In this document: in pieces, positions 1 through 7,408 of the stretch
Numbering within the stretch: the first letter of the stretch is position 1
Layout of the letters: every line of letters starts with the position of its first letter
Assembly (NCBI RefSeq): GCF_014652355.1
Contig: NZ_BMYQ01000008.1
Span: 62,001 to 126,000, forward strand
Length of the DNA: 64,000 nt
Direction of reading: 5' to 3'
DNA from: Gemmobacter lanyuensis
GTDB taxonomy: Bacteria; Pseudomonadota; Alphaproteobacteria; Rhodobacterales; Rhodobacteraceae
Notes under the pieces: model-generated
What the model saw: the letters and a program-made list of their open reading frames with translations, nothing else
Told to the model about the DNA's origin: nothing
The model's database searches: none
Translations under genes and position numbers: made by a program

Positions 1-98
1 TGGTGCGCTTCCTGGCGCCGATCACCATCGAGGACCACATCTTTGCCGAGGCGATGGAGATCCTGGAAGCTTCGGTCGCGGCCGCGCGGCAGGGCTGA
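1..98 (+). CDS. C-terminal end of a class III (GABA-type) aminotransferase, partial
   Basis: Only the last 31 codons are present (first full codon at 3, TGA at 96-98). The tail reads VRFLAPITIEDHIFAEAMEIL, which matches the C-terminus usual in PLP-dependent class III omega-aminotransferases such as 4-aminobutyrate or diaminobutyrate transaminase. The catalytic core lies upstream of the window, so the substrate cannot be named. A GC-rich hairpin and a conserved intergenic element follow the stop codon. Confidence 0.6.
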   Translation, partial: VRFLAPITIEDHIFAEAMEILEASVAAARQG

Positions 99-110
99 GA
101 AGGTGGAAGC

Positions 111-156
111 GGGGGCCAGCCCCCGCACCCCCGGGATATTTGTGCCAAGATGAAAG
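111..156 (+). repeat. Conserved intergenic element, copy 1 (GGGATATTT type)
   Basis: A GGGGGC/GCCCCC hairpin (111-124, two-base loop) is followed by CGCACCCCCGGGATATTT and then an A-rich GCCAAGATGAAAG. The same order (G-run hairpin, CCGCACCCCC, GATATTT, purine-rich tail) recurs at 30533-30580. Both copies start within 20 bases of a stop codon and precede a same-strand gene. From memory, similar elements are common after genes in Rhodobacteraceae; their function is unknown to me. Confidence 0.6.
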
Positions 157-162
157 AGGATC

Positions 163-199
163 GGGGGGGCGCGGCGGGCAAGGCTGCGGCCCCTTTTTC
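163..199 (+). terminator. Probable intrinsic terminator before bioM
   Basis: A GC-rich imperfect hairpin, GGGCGCGGC pairing with GCTGCGGCCC around a GGGCAAG loop with one bulge and a G-U pair, is followed by CTTTTTC. It would end the aminotransferase transcript and separate it from bioM. Confidence 0.45.
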
Positions 200-234
200 T
201 TGTGCGGCTGCGGCAAGGGCGTTAAGCCAGCGCC

Positions 235-957
235 ATGGATGCAGGGATCACATTTTCCGGGGTCGATTACAGCGTGCAGGGCAAGTCTGTCCTGCAGGGG
301 GTGACGCTGTCGATGACGGCGGCGCGGATCGGCATTCTGGGGCGGAACGGATCGGGGAAGACGACGCTTCTGCGGCTGGCGGCAGGGCTTTTGCCGCCCA
401 CGGCGGGCAGCGTGCAGGTGGCGGGGGTGGACCCGGCCAAGGATCGGCGCGCGATGTTGCGGGCGGTGGGGATCCTGTTTCAGAACCCTGATCATCAGAT
501 CATCTTTCCGACGGTCGAGGAGGAGCTGGCCTTTGGCCTGCGGCAGATGGGCCTTCCGGCGGCCGTGGCGCGCGGGCGCGTGCTTGCGATGCTCGAGGCC
601 GAGGGGCGCAGCCATTGGGCGGGGGCGACGGTTGCCGCGCTGAGCCAGGGGCAGAAGCAATGGCTGTGCCTGATGGCGATCCTGCTTATGAAGCCTGCGA
701 CGCTGCTGCTGGATGAACCCTTTGCCGCGCTGGATCTGCCAACGCAGGCGCGGTTGAGCCGGCGCCTCGCCGCCCTGCCCCAGCGTCTGATCACAATCAG
801 CCATAGCCCGGAGTCCGTTGCGTCCTGCGACCAGATCGTCTGGATCGAGGGCGGGCGGGTGCAGATGTGCGGGGCCCCCGAAACTGTCCTGCCCGCCTTC
901 CGTGCCGAGATGGCCCGTCTTGGAGAGGTCGATGCTGACACTGACCTCGCCGGTTGA
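235..957 (+). CDS. bioM: Biotin ECF transporter ATPase BioM
   Basis: This 240-residue ABC ATPase should energise the BioY biotin-binding membrane protein together with BioN. Visible motifs in order are Walker A GRNGSGKTT (36-44), Q-loop QNPDHQ (83-88), signature LSQGQ (136-140), Walker B LLLDEP (157-162) and switch His190. The QNPDHQ form of the Q-loop is typical of energy-coupling-factor ATPases. bioN overlaps its end by 26 bases and bioY follows, so bioMNY is one operon. I see no strong Shine-Dalgarno before this ATG and no TTATCTATAA BioR box upstream. Confidence 0.9.
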   Translation: MDAGITFSGVDYSVQGKSVLQGVTLSMTAARIGILGRNGSGKTTLLRLAAGLLPPTAGSVQVAGVDPAKDRRAMLRAVGILFQNPDHQIIFPTVEEELAFGLRQMGLPAAVARGRVLAMLEAEGRSHWAGATVAALSQGQKQWLCLMAILLMKPATLLLDEPFAALDLPTQARLSRRLAALPQRLITISHSPESVASCDQIVWIEGGRVQMCGAPETVLPAFRAEMARLGEVDADTDLAG

Positions 958-1528
958 GACGGCATTCCACCGGCTTCCGGCAGGGGTGAAGCTGGGGGCC
1001 GTGGCGCTGGGGTCGGTGCTGGCCTTGCAGGTGACCAGTCTGGCGGGGGTCGGGCTGCTGCTGGCGGGGCTGGCTGCGGCCTATCTTTCGCAGGGGGTGG
1101 TCTTTGCCCGGGCGGCCGGGCGCCAGATTTCGGGGCTTTGGCCGGTGGTGGCGGTGATCCTCGTCTGGCACGGCTGGACGGGCGCCTGGGCAGCCGGGGC
1201 GGTGGTCTCGGGGCGGATGATCTTTGCCATCGGCCTTGCGACATTGGCGACGATGACCACCCGGCTTGAGGCGATGCTGATGCTGGCCGAGCGGGCGCTT
1301 CAGCCGCTGGCGCGTCTGGGGATCAACCCCAAGGCGATCGCGCTGGCCATGGCGCTGGTCATCCGCTTCACGCCGGTTCTGCTGGACAAGGCCGCACAAC
1401 TTGTGCAGGCATGGCGCGCGCGAAGCCCCCGGCGGGCCGGTGCGCGGATCGTGCTTCCGGTGGCCCTTGCGGCCCTGGACGATGCAGAACAGGTGGCCGA
1501 GGCCCTGCGCGCGCGGGGCGGCCTGTAA
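932..1528 (+). CDS. bioN: Biotin ECF transporter transmembrane subunit BioN
   Basis: The 198-residue protein is rich in hydrophobic segments and belongs to the CbiQ/EcfT-type transmembrane subunits, which couple the ATPase BioM to the substrate-binding protein BioY. The chosen ATG starts MLTLTSPVETAFHRLPAG and lies inside the end of bioM, implying translational coupling; an upstream in-frame extension is only shadow of bioM. The C-terminal part carries the usual Ala-Arg coupling region, RSPRRAGARIVLPVALAALD. Position between bioM and bioY supports the name. Confidence 0.85.
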   Translation: MLTLTSPVETAFHRLPAGVKLGAVALGSVLALQVTSLAGVGLLLAGLAAAYLSQGVVFARAAGRQISGLWPVVAVILVWHGWTGAWAAGAVVSGRMIFAIGLATLATMTTRLEAMLMLAERALQPLARLGINPKAIALAMALVIRFTPVLLDKAAQLVQAWRARSPRRAGARIVLPVALAALDDAEQVAEALRARGGL

Positions 1529-1538
1529 GGAGACCATC

Positions 1539-2114
1539 ATGGAACGCAATCTGACCCATATCGCGCTGTTTGCGGCGCTGATCGCCGTGCTGGGGCTGGT
1601 GCCGAAGATCGACCTTGTGTCGGGCGTACCGATCACGGCGCAATCGATGGGCATCATGCTCTGTGGGACTGTGCTGGGGGCCCGTCGGGGCGCGCTGGCG
1701 GTTCTGTTGTTCCTCGCGCTGGTGGCGCTGGGGTTGCCGCTGCTCTCGGGCGGCCGTGGGGGTATCGGTGTGTTCATGGGCCCGTCGATGGGCTATCTGG
1801 TGGGCTTCCCCATCGCAGCCTTCGTGACCGGGCTGATTGTCGAGAAATGGCAGGGCCCGATTGCGGTTGCGGCCTTTGCCGGGGCGGTGATCGGCGGGAT
1901 CGTCGTGCTGTCGGGCTGCGGGATCGTGGGCTTCCGCGTCTATTCGGTGCTGATCGCCGAGGGTGTGGCCGATGCCAAGACCTTCACTTGGGCGCAGGCG
2001 GTGGCTGCGGCATCGCCCTTCATCATCGGGGATGTCATCAAGGCCGGTCTGGCTGCGGGCATCACCCGGGGTCTGGCGCGGGTGCGTCCGGCTTCGGTCC
2101 TGTCGCGGTCGTAA
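1539..2114 (+). CDS. bioY: Biotin transporter substrate-binding subunit BioY
   Basis: This 191-residue S-component has about six hydrophobic helices and the BioY signature region around GVPITAQSMGIMLCGTVLGARRG, followed by GLPLLSGGRGGIGVFMGPSMGY, conserved in biotin-specific S-components. It binds biotin at the membrane and, with BioM and BioN, forms a high-affinity importer. The ATG at 1539 has a clear AAGGAGA ribosome-binding site six bases upstream and follows bioN by ten bases. A strong terminator ends the operon. Confidence 0.95.
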   Translation: MERNLTHIALFAALIAVLGLVPKIDLVSGVPITAQSMGIMLCGTVLGARRGALAVLLFLALVALGLPLLSGGRGGIGVFMGPSMGYLVGFPIAAFVTGLIVEKWQGPIAVAAFAGAVIGGIVVLSGCGIVGFRVYSVLIAEGVADAKTFTWAQAVAAASPFIIGDVIKAGLAAGITRGLARVRPASVLSRS

Positions 2115-2133
2115 GGGCTGTTGACCTTTGCGG

Positions 2134-2162
2134 AAAAGGCGGCCCTTCGGGGCCGCCTTTTT
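2134..2162. terminator. Bidirectional intrinsic terminator between bioY and the thiolase gene
   Basis: Stem GGCGGCCC (2138-2145) and GGGCCGCC (2150-2157) around a TTCG loop, with AAAA on the left and TTTTT on the right. It can stop bioMNY transcription and also the converging aroQ-ligase-thiolase transcript. Confidence 0.85.
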
Positions 2163-3241
2163 CATGCCTGAAGGACAAGTGCGGTGCCGATACCGCCCGC
2201 CGCGGCGATGGCGGCAAGTCCCATGCCCACATCAAGATCATGGAAAAGCCGCGCGGCCAGAATGGCGCCCGAAGCCCCGATGGGGTGGCCCCGTGCCAAT
2301 GCCCCGCCCTTCAGGTTCACGCGATCCTCTGGCAGGCCGGTCGCGTCGAGACAGGCGAGCGCCTGCACGGCATAGGCCTCCATCATTTCCACGCGGTCCA
2401 TCTGATCGGGATGTCGGTTCAGCTGCGCCAGCACAGCGCGAATGGCGGCGACGGGGGCAAGGCCCGGCTCTTCGGGTCTTGCACCAAGCGTGGCACTTGC
2501 GGCGATCAGCAGGGCGCGCGGCGCCTGTGCCGCCCGATCCGCGCCAGTGATCACGACAAAACCCGCAGCATCTGCCGCGACAGCCGTGGTGGCCGCGGTG
2601 ATGCTGCCCACCAGCACCGGGGCGCGGGCGGCAAGGCGCGGCGTCAGGTTGCGGGTAAAGGCATCACGCCCCTGCCCCAGCAGCGGCAGGATTTCGGGCT
2701 GCGAGGCTTGGGCGAGTGCGTGCGAGCGGATGGCCCATGCCTCTTGCCGGATGCGCGAAATGCCGAGGCGGTCGGCCAGCGCGGCGGCGGCGGCGGTCAT
2801 CTCGGGGTCGCGGTCGGGCCAGGGGGTGAAGGGTGGCTGGTCATAGGCGCGGGGCGGCTCACCGGGCGCCGTGGCATAGCGCAGCGGGCGGCGCGAATAG
2901 CTTTCCGCCCCACCCGCCACCACAACGCGCGCCAGCCCCGCCTGCACCAGTGCGGCGCCCAGTACGATGGCATCCAGCCCCCCCGCACATTGCCGATCGA
3001 TGCTGAGCCCCGCCACCCGTTCCGGCAGGCCCGCAGCCAGTGCGGCCACCCGCGCCGGGTTTCCCCCGGCCCCAAGGGCATTGGACAGGATCAGCTCGTC
3101 CACCTCATCCGGCGCGACACCGGCATCGGCCAGCGCAGCGCGGATCACGGGGGCGGCAAGCTCATGCGGGGTCAGCGAGGCAAAGGCCCCCCCGCGCGGC
3201 ATGACTGGGCTGCGGCGCGCGGCAATCAGAAAGGCGGTCAT
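2162..3241 (-). CDS. Thiolase-family protein with altered catalytic residues
   Basis: The 359-residue protein has the full thiolase fold signature. The acyl-accepting Cys is present at 85 in RQCAGGLDAI, and the His is present at 319 in GGALARGHPIGASGA. Two other residues of the family's catalytic set differ: the NEAF Asn is Met287 (VEMMEAYA), and the second Cys near the C-terminus is Ala346 (GLAAIAAAGGIG). By family knowledge the second Cys acts in Claisen condensation and its reverse, so ordinary acetyl-CoA acyltransferase activity is doubtful. Its ATG overlaps the stop of the upstream AMP-ligase by four bases. Known family, unknown reaction. Confidence 0.8.
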   Translation of the reverse strand: MTAFLIAARRSPVMPRGGAFASLTPHELAAPVIRAALADAGVAPDEVDELILSNALGAGGNPARVAALAAGLPERVAGLSIDRQCAGGLDAIVLGAALVQAGLARVVVAGGAESYSRRPLRYATAPGEPPRAYDQPPFTPWPDRDPEMTAAAAALADRLGISRIRQEAWAIRSHALAQASQPEILPLLGQGRDAFTRNLTPRLAARAPVLVGSITAATTAVAADAAGFVVITGADRAAQAPRALLIAASATLGARPEEPGLAPVAAIRAVLAQLNRHPDQMDRVEMMEAYAVQALACLDATGLPEDRVNLKGGALARGHPIGASGAILAARLFHDLDVGMGLAAIAAAGGIGTALVLQA

Positions 3242-4380
3242 GCCACGACCCCCGCCAGCGCCTGCAAATCAGTCTTGCCCGAGGGCAGCACCGGCCATTC
3301 CGCCACCCAGACGATGCGCCGCGGCGCCTTGAGCGGCCCCAAATCGCGCCGCAACCGGGCAAGGATCGCGCCCTCGGCCGTGACATCGCCCTGCAGGCAG
3401 GCCACCAGCACCACCCCCCGCCGCGCATCGGGCTGCGGCAGCACCGCGGCGGCCTGCACCCCCGGCAGGGACAGGATCAGGGCCTCAATCTCTTCGGGCT
3501 GCACGGTCTGATCGGCGATCTTCACGCGCCGCCCCGCGCGACCGGTCAGATAAAGATAACCCTCTGCCAGATGGCCGATCTCACCGGGGCAGACCCAGCC
3601 GTCTTGCCAGAGGGCCGACCCCGGCACCCCGGCATAGCCCTGCGCCAGATAGGGCGAACGGACCCAGAGCAGGCCGTCGCGGTCCTCGATCTCTACCCCG
3701 GGATAGGGGCGGCCCACACTGTCGGGCGGGGTGGCGGCGTCGGAGAGGGAGATGAAGCTGGTTTCGGCAGCGCCATAGAATTCCACCACCTGCGCCGGGC
3801 TGCGGGTCTGCAATTCCGCGCGCAGAGCCGGGTCCAGCTTGGCGCCCCCAATGATCACCTGCCGCAGATCGGGCCAATCGACCCCGGCGGCCACCAGCGC
3901 GCGCATCTGCGCGGGTGTGGCGTAAACCAGCGCGATCCGCCGTTCGGCCAGCGCGCGGGCCTGCCGATCCGGGCGCACCCCATCCAGCAGGTGCAGCGTC
4001 GCGCCCAGATGCAGCGCCTCGACCGCGCCATAAAGTGCAAGGGAGTGGACAAGCTGCCCCAGGACCGCCACCGCGACCCCCGGCCCGATGCCGAATAGCC
4101 GCGCGTTCTGGGTGAAACTGGCGATCCAGCTCGCCTGCGCCCGCAAAATGCGGCGCGGCGTGCCCGAGGTGCCGCCGGTCAGCGTCTCAAACAGGCCCGC
4201 GCCCTCAGGCGGTGGCCCATCGCCACCGATGCGGAAGGCCGGGGCGCCCAGGGCGGCCTGCAAAGCCACCACGCCGGGAACGGGCGCCAGCACGACCGGG
4301 CGATCGGCCGGGGTTTGCGGACCATGCAGCCCCCCCGCCGCATCGACCACCCGCGCCGCGGGGTGCCAGCCAAAGCGCAT
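3238..4380 (-). CDS. Short AMP-binding acyl/aryl-CoA ligase-like protein
   Basis: An adenylate-forming enzyme of 380 residues, well below the usual 500 or more; the missing part is N-terminal. Motifs seen are the phosphate loop LTGGTSGTPR (67-76, Arg in place of the usual Lys), YGAAE (203-207), the hinge GRAGRRVKIADQTVQPEEIE (280-299) and the C-terminal catalytic Lys369 in PSGKTD. The Asp usual in the TGD motif is Glu267 (CPGE). It probably activates a carboxylic acid for the downstream thiolase-like protein, with which it overlaps. It starts eight bases after aroQ. The substrate is unknown. Confidence 0.75.
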   Translation of the reverse strand: MRFGWHPAARVVDAAGGLHGPQTPADRPVVLAPVPGVVALQAALGAPAFRIGGDGPPPEGAGLFETLTGGTSGTPRRILRAQASWIASFTQNARLFGIGPGVAVAVLGQLVHSLALYGAVEALHLGATLHLLDGVRPDRQARALAERRIALVYATPAQMRALVAAGVDWPDLRQVIIGGAKLDPALRAELQTRSPAQVVEFYGAAETSFISLSDAATPPDSVGRPYPGVEIEDRDGLLWVRSPYLAQGYAGVPGSALWQDGWVCPGEIGHLAEGYLYLTGRAGRRVKIADQTVQPEEIEALILSLPGVQAAAVLPQPDARRGVVLVACLQGDVTAEGAILARLRRDLGPLKAPRRIVWVAEWPVLPSGKTDLQALAGVVA

Positions 4381-4388
4381 GGCCCGGG

Positions 4389-4826
4389 TCAGGCCTTCAA
4401 CACCGAAACGGCCCGGCGCAGCGCGAGCAGATAGCCCTCGGTTCCGAAGCCCGCCATCACGCCATCGGCCCGCAGGCTGACATAGGAATGATGGCGAAAG
4501 CTTTCGCGCTTGTGGACGTTGGAAATATGCACCTCGAACACCGGGCCTTCAAAGGCGTTCAGCGCATCCAGAATCGCAACCGAAGTATGCGTGTAGGCAG
4601 CCGGGTTGATGATGATGGCCGAAGCCGCTTCGCGCGCCTCATGGATCATCTCGACAATCGCGCCTTCGTGGTTCGACTGGCGGAACACCACCTCGGCCCC
4701 CAGCTCGGCCGCCAGCGCTTCGCAGCGGGCGGCGACATCGGCCAGTGTTTCGCGGCCATAGATCTCGGGCTGGCGCAGCCCCAAAAGGTTGAGGTTGGGA
4801 CCGTTGAGGATATGGATCGGTTTCAT
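4389..4826 (-). CDS. aroQ: Type II 3-dehydroquinate dehydratase
   Basis: This 145-residue cytoplasmic enzyme of the shikimate pathway converts 3-dehydroquinate to 3-dehydroshikimate. Length and motifs fit the dodecameric type II family: GPNLNLLG (9-16), Tyr24 on the flexible loop after the Arg of [18 protein letters not shown] (74-82) and the His of EVHISN (100). It is the first gene of a reverse operon with a short AMP-ligase and a thiolase-like protein, an association that does not follow from its own role. Confidence 0.95.
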   Translation of the reverse strand: MKPIHILNGPNLNLLGLRQPEIYGRETLADVAARCEALAAELGAEVVFRQSNHEGAIVEMIHEAREAASAIIINPAAYTHTSVAILDALNAFEGPVFEVHISNVHKRESFRHHSYVSLRADGVMAGFGTEGYLLALRRAVSVLKA

Positions 4827-5017
4827 GCCAGCCGCCTGTTTTCACTTTGGCCGCAACGATAACGCCCCGCCCCCGGCATGACCAGCCCGCCCTGCTGCCC
4901 CCCCTTGCATGGCGCGACCATCGCGTTATGTTCGGCCCAAGTGAGGACGACCTCCGCCAGCTTGGCCCCGGCACCGGGAATTTGACGGGACGACCCGACC
5001 AGCACAGGGAACGCCCC

Positions 5018-5443
5018 ATGAGAAAAACCGCAGACCGAATCCGCCACGCGCTCAGCTTTGAACTGCTGGGCCTTGCCATCGTCACGCCCTTGGGCGCGGT
5101 GGTCTTTGATCACCCGATGGGTGAGATCGGCGTGGTGGCCGCCGTCAGCGCCACCATCGCGACGCTGTGGAATTACCTTTATAACCTGATCTTCGATCAT
5201 GCCCTGCTGCGGCTGCGCGGCACGGTGCGAAAGACGCTGGCCATCCGCGTGGGTCATGCGGTGCTGTTCGAGACGGGGTTGCTGGCCGTGCTGATCCCCT
5301 TCATCGCGCTTTATCTGGGGATCGGGCTTTGGGATGCGCTGATGATGGATCTGGCCTTTGCAGGCTTTTACCTGGTCTATGCCTTCGCCTTCAACTGGGC
5401 CTATGATCTGGTCTTTCCGGTCCCGCAGCCGGACGGCGCGTAA
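5018..5443 (+). CDS. PACE-family efflux transporter (AceI-like)
   Basis: A 141-residue protein with four transmembrane helices built as two similar halves. The N-terminal half (RKTADRIRHALSFELLGLAI) and the second half (RVGHAVLFETGLLAVLIPFI) both carry the bacterial transmembrane-pair pattern with a membrane-buried Glu (ELL, ETG). PACE proteins export biocides such as chlorhexidine and, in some cases, short diamines; specificity here is inferred only. The ATG at 5018 follows CAGGGA; an in-frame ATG at 4928 would add a poorly structured N-terminus. Confidence 0.85.
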   Translation: MRKTADRIRHALSFELLGLAIVTPLGAVVFDHPMGEIGVVAAVSATIATLWNYLYNLIFDHALLRLRGTVRKTLAIRVGHAVLFETGLLAVLIPFIALYLGIGLWDALMMDLAFAGFYLVYAFAFNWAYDLVFPVPQPDGA

Positions 5444-5479
5444 AAAAACGCCCGGTCCCCCTCCTCCGGGGTCCGGGCG
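5442..5479 (-). terminator. Intrinsic terminator of metF
   Basis: Read on the minus strand, CGCCCGG-type stem arms (5449-5460 and 5468-5479, one mismatch) are followed by seven T (AAAAAAA at 5442-5448 on plus). It lies just downstream of metF and overlaps the stop of the converging PACE gene. Confidence 0.7.
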
Positions 5480-5501
5480 CAGGTATGCTGGATCGGGCCT
5501 G

Positions 5502-6368
5502 TCAGGCCACCTTTTCCAGCGCCACTTCGGGGGTGATGCCAAGCGCATGGCAGACATCACGGGACAGATGGGGGCGGTTCAGGGTATAGAAGTGCAGGTC
5601 TTCCACCCCTTCCGACAGCAGCGTGTCACACAGCTCGGTGCAGAGCGCGACCGAGAGCAGCTCTTCCCGGCCATCACGCTTGGCGGCGGCATAGGCATCG
5701 TCGAGCCATTGCGGCACTTGCGCCCCGCAGCGGGCCGAGAACTTCTTGACGCCTGCGAAATCGGTGATCGGCAGGATGCCCGGAATGATCGGTGCGGTGA
5801 TCCCTTCCTTCACGCAAAGATCGCGGAAGCGCAGGAAGGTTTCAGCCTCGAAGAAGAACTGCGTGATCGCGGCCGAGGCCCCGGCCTCCAGCTTGCGCTT
5901 GAGCCAGCGCACATCCTGCGCCGTATCGGCGGCATCGGGATGCGGTTCGGGATAGGCGCCGACGCGCAGGGTGAAATTGCCGGTGGCGGCCAGCGCCTCG
6001 ATCAGCTCGACCGAATTGGCAAAGCCTTCGGGATGCGGGGTGAACCGGGTGGCGCCCTTGGGGGCATCACCGCGCAGCGCCACGATGTTCTTGACACCCG
6101 CCGCCGCATAGGCCGCCGCGATTTCAAGCGTTTCGGCGCGGGTGGCATCGACGCAGGTCAGGTGCGCGGCAACATCCAGCCCGTAATTCTTGCCGATCGT
6201 CGTCACCGCCTCATGCGTCAGCTTGCGGGTGGTGCCGCCAGCGCCATAAGTGACCGAAACGAACTCGGGCTTCAGCGGCGCAAGCATCTGCACCGTTTCC
6301 CACAGTTTGAACGACGCATCGAGCGTCTGGGGCGGGAAGAACTCGAAAGAGATTCGCGGTGCGGTCAT
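5502..6368 (-). CDS. metF: Methylenetetrahydrofolate reductase
   Basis: The 288-residue FAD-dependent enzyme reduces 5,10-methylene-THF to 5-methyl-THF for methionine synthesis. Family hallmarks are ISFEFFPPQ at the N-terminus with the catalytic Glu, SVTYGAGG, the folate-binding region around NIVALRGDAP, and AAITQFFFEAETFLRF. The ATG at 6368 is preceded on the minus strand by AGGAGC, a good ribosome-binding site; the frame stays open upstream but that part is not MetF-like. It is transcribed divergently from a LysR-type regulator, the standard arrangement for MetR control. Confidence 0.95.
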   Translation of the reverse strand: MTAPRISFEFFPPQTLDASFKLWETVQMLAPLKPEFVSVTYGAGGTTRKLTHEAVTTIGKNYGLDVAAHLTCVDATRAETLEIAAAYAAAGVKNIVALRGDAPKGATRFTPHPEGFANSVELIEALAATGNFTLRVGAYPEPHPDAADTAQDVRWLKRKLEAGASAAITQFFFEAETFLRFRDLCVKEGITAPIIPGILPITDFAGVKKFSARCGAQVPQWLDDAYAAAKRDGREELLSVALCTELCDTLLSEGVEDLHFYTLNRPHLSRDVCHALGITPEVALEKVA

Positions 6369-6414
6369 GGTCGGCTCCTGTTTCGGATGCCCCCTTGTGC
6401 CGAAAAATCGAATG

Positions 6415-6443
6415 TGAGACAAATTCATAATTCTCAAGATGAA
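6415..6443. promoter_or_regulatory. Candidate MetR operator between metF and metR
   Basis: The 89-base divergent intergenic region holds two overlapping inverted repeats in an AT-rich patch: TGAGA-N12-TCTCA (6415-6436) and TTCAT-N10-ATGAA (6424-6443). MetR boxes in other proteobacteria are of the TGAA...TTCA kind and LysR regulators bind such dyads, so this is a reasonable operator. Binding itself is inferred. Confidence 0.5.
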
Positions 6444-6457
6444 CATGAGGATCATTC

Positions 6458-7360
6458 ATGTACTTTGAACTGCGTCACCTGCGGACGATCCGCGCCATCC
6501 ATGAGGCCGGGGGGCTGGCGCGGGCCGCCGATCTGCTGAACATGACGCAAAGCGCGCTGTCGCATCAGGTGAAGGGGCTTGAGGATCAGGCCGGGGTGGA
6601 ACTGTTCGTGCGGCGGTCGAAACCCCTGAAACTGTCCGCGGCAGGGCAGCGCATGTTGCGGGTGGCCGACCGCGTTCTGCCGGAAATCGAGGCGCTGGAG
6701 GATGAATTCCGTGCCCTTCTTTCGGGCAAGACCGGGCGGCTGCATATCACATTGGAATGTCACGCCTGTTTCGACTGGCTTTTCCCGGTGCTTGAACAGT
6801 TCCGCCACAGCTGGCCCGATGTGGATGTCGATATCCGCGCCGGTCTGGCCTTTGACGCCCTGCCCGCGCTGGAACGCGAGGAGGTGGATCTGGTCATCTC
6901 CTCGAACCCGAGCGAGATCCCCGGTGTCGTGTTCAACCCGCTGTTCGACTATCACCCCACGCTGGTTGCAGCGGCGCAAAACCCGCTGGCCGCCAGGGCG
7001 GAAATCACCGCCGAGGATCTGCGCGACCAGACGCTGATCACCTATCCCGTGAGCCGCGACCGGCTGGATGTCTTTACCGAACTGCTGACCCCCGCCCGGG
7101 TTGAACCGCGCGGCCACCGCCAGGCCGAACTCACGGCGGTGATCCTGATGCTCGTCGGGTCGAACCGCGGGGTTTCTGTCCTGCCGGACTGGGCGCTGCG
7201 CGGGCTGAAGGGCAATCCCGATTACGTCACCCGCCCGCTGGCCGGAAACGTGACCAAACGCCTTTACGCCGCCACCCGGACCGAGGACGCGACCCAGCCT
7301 TACATGGCGCATTTTCTGCGACTGGGGCGCACAGAGGCGGTGAAACTTCAGCGCAGCTAG
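6458..7360 (+). CDS. metR: LysR-family regulator MetR
   Basis: A 300-residue LysR-type regulator with an N-terminal winged helix-turn-helix (residues 3-60, including ARAADLLNMTQSALSHQVKG) and a C-terminal effector domain starting near residue 90. MetR uses homocysteine as co-inducer and activates methionine genes; the HTH sequence with SQSALSHQ-like recognition helix and the divergent metF support the name. The region VTKRLYAATRTED near the end is also usual in MetR. No other met gene lies nearby. Confidence 0.85.
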   Translation: MYFELRHLRTIRAIHEAGGLARAADLLNMTQSALSHQVKGLEDQAGVELFVRRSKPLKLSAAGQRMLRVADRVLPEIEALEDEFRALLSGKTGRLHITLECHACFDWLFPVLEQFRHSWPDVDVDIRAGLAFDALPALEREEVDLVISSNPSEIPGVVFNPLFDYHPTLVAAAQNPLAARAEITAEDLRDQTLITYPVSRDRLDVFTELLTPARVEPRGHRQAELTAVILMLVGSNRGVSVLPDWALRGLKGNPDYVTRPLAGNVTKRLYAATRTEDATQPYMAHFLRLGRTEAVKLQRS

Positions 7361-7408
7361 GTTAGGCTGTCCCGGATTTGCCGGAACATTTCAAAAGACA
7401 GGGTTTCC

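Noticed and set aside
99-234. BioR operator (TTATCTATAA) upstream of bioM
   Set aside because: Not present in this region; the only notable features are the intergenic element and a terminator.
1847-3511. 554-codon open frame on the plus strand
   Set aside because: It runs through bioY out of frame and antisense to the thiolase, with composition typical of a GC-rich shadow frame.
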